A stretch of DNA of 10,432 bases from Gemmatimonadaceae bacterium. Its GTDB lineage: Bacteria > Gemmatimonadota > Gemmatimonadetes > Gemmatimonadales > Gemmatimonadaceae. This document shows positions 6,382-10,432 of the stretch, piece by piece. The translations under genes were made by a program, and so were the position numbers. The stretch covers positions 1 to 10,432 of the forward strand of contig JACMLI010000172.1 in NCBI GenBank assembly GCA_014379705.1, written 5' to 3'. The notes beneath the pieces were generated by a model. It saw nothing but the letters and a program-made list of their open reading frames with translations, ran no database searches and was not told where the DNA came from. Each line of letters begins with the position of its first letter. Position 1 is the first letter of the stretch.

Positions 6382-7149
6382 GTGGGGCGTGTCCTTGCTG
6401 TTGTCAGCCAGAAGGGTGGGGTGGGGAAGACGACGACGTCGGTGAACCTCGCGGCCGCGTTCGCGCGCCGGGGCCTCAAGACGCTCATCATCGACGTGGA
6501 TCCGCAGGGCGCCGTGCGCTACGGCGTCGGGCTTCGCCGAGGGCATCCCACCTATGGCTTCGCCGACTACCTGAACGGCGTCCGCTCCCTCCGCGAAATC
6601 ATACTTCCGACGGCCTTGCCGTGGCTCCGGGTCATCCTGGCCGGGTCCGTGAGCGACTCGGCGGACCACACCTTCTACCAGCAGCTCGTGGCGGAGACGA
6701 CGGTTGTACATGACCTCGTCAGGATCGCGCAGGAGCGCTGCGACGTGGTCGTGGTGGACACACCCCCGGGCCTCGGGCCCATCGTGCACCGAGTGCTCGA
6801 GGCCAGCCAGCACGTGATCGTGCCGCTGCAGTGCGAACCGCTCGCCCTGCAGACAACTCCGCAGATCCTGCGGGGTATCCAGGATGTCGTCGACCACAAT
6901 CCCGACCTCACCCTCGACGGCATCCTCCTCACGATGTTCGAACCTGGCAACGCTTCCTCCGAGCGGGTCGCCGAGTACGTCAAGGCGCACCTGCCCCGCA
7001 ACCTGATCTTCGACGTGCGCATTCCCCGCACTGAAGCCGCCCTGGAGGCCTTTGCGGCCGGCCAGCCGGTTGTGTTGCGCACGCCCGCGGACCCGGCGGC
7101 GCAGGCGTACGTGAACCTGGCGACCCTGCTCGCGGAGCGATTGAAGTGA
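6382..7149 (+). CDS. Orphan ParA/MinD-family ATPase
   Basis: A 255-residue P-loop ATPase of the SIMIBI class. The deviant Walker A motif is KGGVGKTTT (residues 11-19), with signature Lys11 and P-loop Lys16. The A' motif is LIIDVDPQG (35-43), and Walker B is VVVVDTPPGLG (122-132). The later text (VIVPLQCEPLALQTTPQIL, then LTMFEPGNASSERVAEYVK and FDVRIPRTEAALEAFAAGQPVV) follows the Soj/ParA pattern. These proteins form ATP-dependent dimers on DNA or membrane and position chromosomes, plasmids or protein machines. No parB-like gene and no parS-like palindrome cluster is visible next to it, so it may position a protein complex rather than DNA. The start is GTG at 6382, one base after the TPR stop; an in-frame ATG at 6295 would overlap the TPR gene by 86 bases and add a non-conserved leader. 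It overlaps the downstream lipoprotein gene by 4 bases. Confidence 0.9.
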   Translation: MGRVLAVVSQKGGVGKTTTSVNLAAAFARRGLKTLIIDVDPQGAVRYGVGLRRGHPTYGFADYLNGVRSLREIILPTALPWLRVILAGSVSDSADHTFYQQLVAETTVVHDLVRIAQERCDVVVVDTPPGLGPIVHRVLEASQHVIVPLQCEPLALQTTPQILRGIQDVVDHNPDLTLDGILLTMFEPGNASSERVAEYVKAHLPRNLIFDVRIPRTEAALEAFAAGQPVVLRTPADPAAQAYVNLATLLAERLK

Positions 7150-7940
7150 GGCGCCTGGCCCGGCTGCTCGCGGGCGTCGGCGTGGTGACGGTCGCGGCGT
7201 GCATCGACATCACCGTCGACAGCGAAGCGTTAGGCTCGTTGCAGTTCGTCCCCCTGCCCTATCCATCGGTCGATGCCGGTGACACGCTGCGCAATGCCAG
7301 TGACATCGTGGAGCCGTTGCAGGCCGTGGCCTATCGCGCGAACGGCACTCCAGATCCCGACATCCCGGTGACGTTCGTTGCGCTCGACACCGGGCTCACG
7401 CTCCCCGCCACGACGAACCTCGTGCTGGGCAACGCGCTTCCGGCAACGACCCCGAGCCGGTCCGTGAGGGTCATCGCGAGTGCCACGGGGCTCCAGACTA
7501 CGGCGCGCACTCTGCTCGTGGTGCCCAAGGCCGACACCTTTGCGACCGACCCCGCGCTGCTCCAGGACTCGATCCTCTATAGCCTGCCCTCGGTGTCGAC
7601 GGATGTCTCGAAGGAGTTCAAGGTGAAGATCGGCAAGAAGAACGACGCCACGATCCTGCCGTCGGCAGGATACATCGTGCGCTACTCGCTCAAGCGTGGA
7701 ACCACCACGATTCCCGCCACTGACACGCTGGGTTCGTTCACGTTCCAGGACGCGTCGGGGCGCGTCAGCGCCGTCGACACCACGGACCCCGGCGGTGACG
7801 CGTCCCGTGTGCTTCGATACCGGGTCCGGCAGGGTCAACCCCCCGTGGATACGGTCACGGTCCTTGCGGAAGCCAAGCGCGGCAGCAGGTTGGGCAACGT
7901 GTACCAGTGGACCGTGAGGATCAGGCCCAAGACGCAGTAG
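7146..7940 (+). CDS. Uncharacterised lipoprotein, mostly beta (Ig-like character)
   Basis: A 264-residue exported lipoprotein. It starts at a GTG whose GTGA overlaps the TGA of the ATPase gene, implying translational coupling. The signal is RRLARLLAGVGVVTVAAC, with the lipid-carrying cysteine at residue 19. The mature part is rich in Thr, Val, Asp and Pro with alternating hydrophobic strands (PLQAVAYRANGTPDPDIPVTFVALDT, then SVRVIASATGLQTTARTLLVV), suggesting bacterial Ig-like beta-sandwich folds; a lysine-rich strand (KEFKVKIGKKND) lies near residue 160. I do not recognise a named family. Operon position suggests it works with the TPR and ATPase proteins, but they are on opposite sides of the membrane, so a direct contact is not evident. 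Contains one of the CGTTAGGC octamers. Confidence 0.75.
   Translation: MRRLARLLAGVGVVTVAACIDITVDSEALGSLQFVPLPYPSVDAGDTLRNASDIVEPLQAVAYRANGTPDPDIPVTFVALDTGLTLPATTNLVLGNALPATTPSRSVRVIASATGLQTTARTLLVVPKADTFATDPALLQDSILYSLPSVSTDVSKEFKVKIGKKNDATILPSAGYIVRYSLKRGTTTIPATDTLGSFTFQDASGRVSAVDTTDPGGDASRVLRYRVRQGQPPVDTVTVLAEAKRGSRLGNVYQWTVRIRPKTQ
7228..7235 (+). repeat. CGTTAGGC octamer, copy 2 (in the lipoprotein gene)
   Basis: The coding strand reads GCG-TTA-GGC (Ala-Leu-Gly), with TTA as codon 29 of the lipoprotein gene. Confidence 0.6.
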
Positions 7941-7998
7941 CGCGGCCCGCACGAGCAGGGATCCACTGGGTATCGCGTCCGCCCGCTTCCCGACCTCC

Positions 7999-9831
7999 AT
8001 GTACGCTCGCGGCCCTGAACGACAGTCCAAGCCCGGCACGCTCGTCCAGATCTTCTTTGACGCGGTCCGGAAGTACGACAAGCCTGACGCGCTCAAGGTG
8101 CGCCGGGACGGCCAGTGGCACGACATCTCGCACCGGGCACTCGCCGACCAGGTCCGCTGGGCCACGTTAGGCATGGAGGCCCTCGGGCTCGCGCGCGGGG
8201 ACCGCGTGGCGATCCTCTCGGAGAACCGGCCCGAGTGGGCCATTGCCGACTGGGCGTGCGTCATGCTCGGCGTCGCCGACGTGCCGATCTACCCCACGCT
8301 TCCGGCCGAGCAGGTCCCCTACCTGCTCAACGACTCGGGCGCCGTGGCCATCTTTGTGTCGACGGCCGCGCAGGCCGCCAAGATCGCGTCGATTCGCCAG
8401 CAGGTCACGGGGCTCAAGCACGTGATCGCGTTCGACGCCGACGCCCGATCATCCGTCGACCTGGTCTTCTCCGACCTCATCGCCACCGGGCGTACCGCTG
8501 ATTCGGCGGAGCGCGGCGCGAGCTACGAAGCGGCGGCGCAAGAGGCACGGCCCGACGATATGGCGACGATCATCTATACGTCGGGAACGACCGGGGCGCC
8601 CAAGGGCGTGATGTTGACGCACGACAACTTCTACTCGAACGTGATGGCGAACTGCGGCATCATCGAGATGCCGGGAGACGACGTCGCCCTCTCCTTCCTG
8701 CCGCTTTCCCACATCTTCGAGCGCACGGGGGATTACTGGTTCTTCAGCACCGGCACCACGATTGCCTACGTCGACTCGTTCGACCTGGTGCCGACGGCCA
8801 TGACGGAAGTGCGACCGACGATCGCGATGTCGGTGCCACGCCTCTACGAAAAGATGTATGCGCGAGTGCTGGAAAACGCGCTGTCCGGCAGCGCAGTCAA
8901 GCGACGCATCTTCTTCTGGGCGCGCGCCGTCGCGGAACGTTTTGCCGACGCAAAGCTCGCCGGACTCCAGCCGTCGGGCTGGCTCACGCTGCAGTACGCG
9001 ATCGCGCAGAAGCTCGTATTCTCCAAGCTCAAGGAGCGCACCGGCGGGCGGCTGCGATATTTCATTTCCGGTGGTGCGCCGCTCGCTCCCGAGATCAACA
9101 AGTTTTTCTACGCCGCCGGGCTGACGATCCTCGAGGGCTATGGCCTCACCGAGACGTCGCCCACGATCAGCGTGAACCAACCGGACAAGTTCCGGATCGG
9201 GACCGTGGGGCCGCCGGGTGAAGGCGTCGAGGTGCAGATCGCCGCCGACGGGGAGATCCTCGCCCGCGGTCCGCTCATCATGAAGGGCTACTACAACAAG
9301 CCCGACGCGACACGCGAAGCCGTCGACGCCGAGGGGTGGTTCCATACCGGTGACATCGGCGTGATCGAGGACGGCTTCCTCCGCATCACCGACCGCAAGA
9401 AGGACCTGATCGTGACGGCCAACGGGAAGAACATCGCCCCGCAGCCGATCGAGAACATGGTCAAGACCAACCCGTTCGTGGCCCAGGCCGTGATGCTCGG
9501 CGACCGGCGCAAGTTCCCCGTGCTGCTCGTGGTGCCAAACTTTCAGCAGCTGGAGAAGTGGGCGAAGGAGAAGCAGCTCACGTGGAGCGACCATGGGCAG
9601 CTCGTCGCACAGCCCGCGGTGCAGACGATGATGGAGCAGCAAGTCCGCTCACAGCTCACTGGCCTCGCGCATTTCGAGACCCCGGGGAAGATCGCACTGC
9701 TCGAGCACGATTTCACGGTGGAATCGGGTGAGCTGACGCCCACGCTCAAGGTGAAGCGTCGCGTGATTGATCAGCGGTACAAGGCCGTGATCGATGCGTT
9801 GTATGTGGGAGCGGTTTCGCGTGATTCGTGA
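7999..9831 (+). CDS. Long-chain acyl-CoA synthetase (AMP-forming, FadD15/ACSL-like)
   Basis: A 610-residue adenylate-forming enzyme that activates fatty acids to acyl-AMP and then acyl-CoA, feeding beta-oxidation or lipid synthesis. Visible motifs: YTSGTTGAPKGVML (193-206, the ATP phosphate loop); GYGLTETSP (380-388); GWFHTGDIG (446-454, with the ribose-binding Asp452); the hinge region LRITDRKKDLIVTANGKNIAP (461-481); and TPTLKVKRR (580-588), with the likely catalytic Lys584. Length and the long C-terminal domain fit the ACSL/FadD15 group rather than short-chain synthetases. It is probably peripheral to the membrane. The ATG at 7999 lacks a good ribosome binding site but no closer alternative exists; the 58 bp before it hold nothing I can name. 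The last three codons and the stop are built from the GATTCGT words of repeat element C. Confidence 0.92.
   Translation: MYARGPERQSKPGTLVQIFFDAVRKYDKPDALKVRRDGQWHDISHRALADQVRWATLGMEALGLARGDRVAILSENRPEWAIADWACVMLGVADVPIYPTLPAEQVPYLLNDSGAVAIFVSTAAQAAKIASIRQQVTGLKHVIAFDADARSSVDLVFSDLIATGRTADSAERGASYEAAAQEARPDDMATIIYTSGTTGAPKGVMLTHDNFYSNVMANCGIIEMPGDDVALSFLPLSHIFERTGDYWFFSTGTTIAYVDSFDLVPTAMTEVRPTIAMSVPRLYEKMYARVLENALSGSAVKRRIFFWARAVAERFADAKLAGLQPSGWLTLQYAIAQKLVFSKLKERTGGRLRYFISGGAPLAPEINKFFYAAGLTILEGYGLTETSPTISVNQPDKFRIGTVGPPGEGVEVQIAADGEILARGPLIMKGYYNKPDATREAVDAEGWFHTGDIGVIEDGFLRITDRKKDLIVTANGKNIAPQPIENMVKTNPFVAQAVMLGDRRKFPVLLVVPNFQQLEKWAKEKQLTWSDHGQLVAQPAVQTMMEQQVRSQLTGLAHFETPGKIALLEHDFTVESGELTPTLKVKRRVIDQRYKAVIDALYVGAVSRDS
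8165..8172 (+). repeat. CGTTAGGC octamer, copy 3 (in the acyl-CoA synthetase gene)
   Basis: The coding strand reads ACG-TTA-GGC (Thr-Leu-Gly), with TTA as codon 57 of the acyl-CoA synthetase gene. Confidence 0.6.
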
Positions 9832-9897
9832 TTCGGGATTCGTGATTCGGTGTGATTCGGACCGGTGATGACGAATCACGCCGAATCCCGAATCCCG
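9821..9897. repeat. Heptamer-word hairpin C (GATTCGT/GATTCGG units)
   Basis: The left arm 9834-9859 and right arm 9872-9897 are 26 bases each and 24 pair; one of the two exceptions could be a G-U pair in RNA. The loop is 12 bases (9860-9871). The repeated word begins upstream at 9821, inside the acyl-CoA synthetase gene, and contains its TGA stop (9829-9831). The right arm ends 6 bases before the ATG of the next gene. The stem is strong but no T-tract follows, so termination is plausible but unproven. Confidence 0.85.
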
Positions 9898-9903
9898 GCC
9901 CGC

Positions 9904-10432
9904 ATGTCAGACTTCTACTCCCCCCGCCGCACCATCATCGCCGACGTGGCGGGGCTCGTGGGCATGGCGCTCGCCGGCACGATGTCGACGGCGCTCGTGT
10001 GGGACACACTCGCCACGGGCTTTCGCACCGGCCGACTCGAGCGCGCCTTCCTCATCTTCCTGGTCGTCGTGCTCGGCGCCGCAGCGCTCGGGGGCATGTT
10101 CGGCCTCATGGCCGGCCGCGCGATCGGCCGCTCGTGGGAACGCCGGCACCGAAGCCACCGACCGGCGTCATCGCTCGAGGAGCACGAGCGGCCGGGCGAG
10201 ACCATCGCGCGGCGTCCGCCCGACGAGACCTCGGTGGCGTCGGCTCCCGGCGTGATGCTGCGACCCTTTGATGCAGAGGTCGCGGAGTTCATGGCCCTGG
10301 TCGACCGGGCCGGCGGTGATGGCGCGTTGCGGACCCCAGACGTCCTGCGCCGTTCGCAGAACATCGGCGCGTGGGATGGGCCGCGCCTCGTCGGCGCCGT
10401 GCGCGTGGTGTCCGATGGGCGAGTTGGTCTAG
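9904..10432 (+). CDS. Membrane-anchored protein with apparent GNAT acetyltransferase domain, partial at the window edge
   Basis: Open from ATG 9904 to the right edge (176 codons seen, no stop). Two membrane helices are predicted at about residues 11-33 and 47-72 (RAFLIFLVVVLGAAALGG). A charged Arg/Glu-rich linker (76-115) follows, then MLRPFDAEVAEFMALVDRAGG and AWDGPRLVGAVRVVSDG (157-172). The last stretch resembles the strand 2-3 hairpin at the start of GNAT N-acetyltransferases, where a typical protein reads W-G-LVG-AR-VSDG. The acetyl-CoA-binding motif A would lie beyond the window, so the domain call is tentative. There is no ribosome binding site; it begins 6 bases after hairpin C. Confidence 0.6.
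   Translation, partial: MSDFYSPRRTIIADVAGLVGMALAGTMSTALVWDTLATGFRTGRLERAFLIFLVVVLGAAALGGMFGLMAGRAIGRSWERRHRSHRPASSLEEHERPGETIARRPPDETSVASAPGVMLRPFDAEVAEFMALVDRAGGDGALRTPDVLRRSQNIGAWDGPRLVGAVRVVSDGRVGL

Noticed and set aside
8449..9642. Minus-strand open frame of 397 codons opposite the acyl-CoA synthetase
   Set aside because: High-GC antisense shadow, His/Arg/Glu/Asp-rich without motifs, while the plus strand has all adenylate-forming enzyme motifs.

Overview
This is a high-GC bacterial window. Its flavour is Gemmatimonadota (or a similar soil or sediment lineage): strong G/C at third codon positions, frequent GTG starts, short lipoproteins with lipoboxes, a PD40 beta-propeller lipoprotein and a ConA-like/jelly-roll secreted protein. 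The taxonomic call is inference from gene content and style; no rRNA or marker gene is present.

Layout. Left block, minus strand: the 5' end of a DctA-type C4-dicarboxylate symporter (1..1059), broken by a single extra base in a five-base G/C run at 359-363 and cut by the window edge; a small four-helix membrane protein (1203..1766); and a Hpt/Gpt-like purine phosphoribosyltransferase (1866..2378). A 159-bp divergent spacer with a perfect 8-bp dyad separates the latter from a plus-strand PD40-repeat lipoprotein (2538..3437). That gene converges, with only 3 bp between stops, on a secreted ConA-like/jelly-roll protein (3441..4538, minus), which diverges from an AraC-family regulator (4552..5529, plus) with only 13 bp between start codons.

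After a 389-bp gene-free region filled by an inverted-repeat element comes a tight plus-strand operon: a three-TPR protein (5919..6380), an orphan ParA/MinD-like ATPase (6382..7149) and a lipoprotein (7146..7940), spaced by +1 and -4 bp. Next are a long-chain acyl-CoA synthetase (7999..9831) and a membrane-anchored protein that appears to lead into a GNAT acetyltransferase domain (9904 to the right edge).

The most unusual signals are not genes. (1) Three spacers (1129-1174, 5544-5760, 9821-9897) each start within about 0-30 bp after a stop codon and hold a long imperfect hairpin whose arms are made of short words repeated with about 7-bp periodicity, a different word at each locus. They share an architecture rather than a sequence. 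(2) The octamer CGTTAGGC occurs three times, each time on the coding strand and in the same reading frame of a different gene (NCG-TTA-GGC), and supplies the TTA leucine codons I found. Otherwise the genes are ordinary metabolism, transport, surface and regulatory genes; I see no CRISPR array, tRNA, rRNA, transposase or recognisable defence system.
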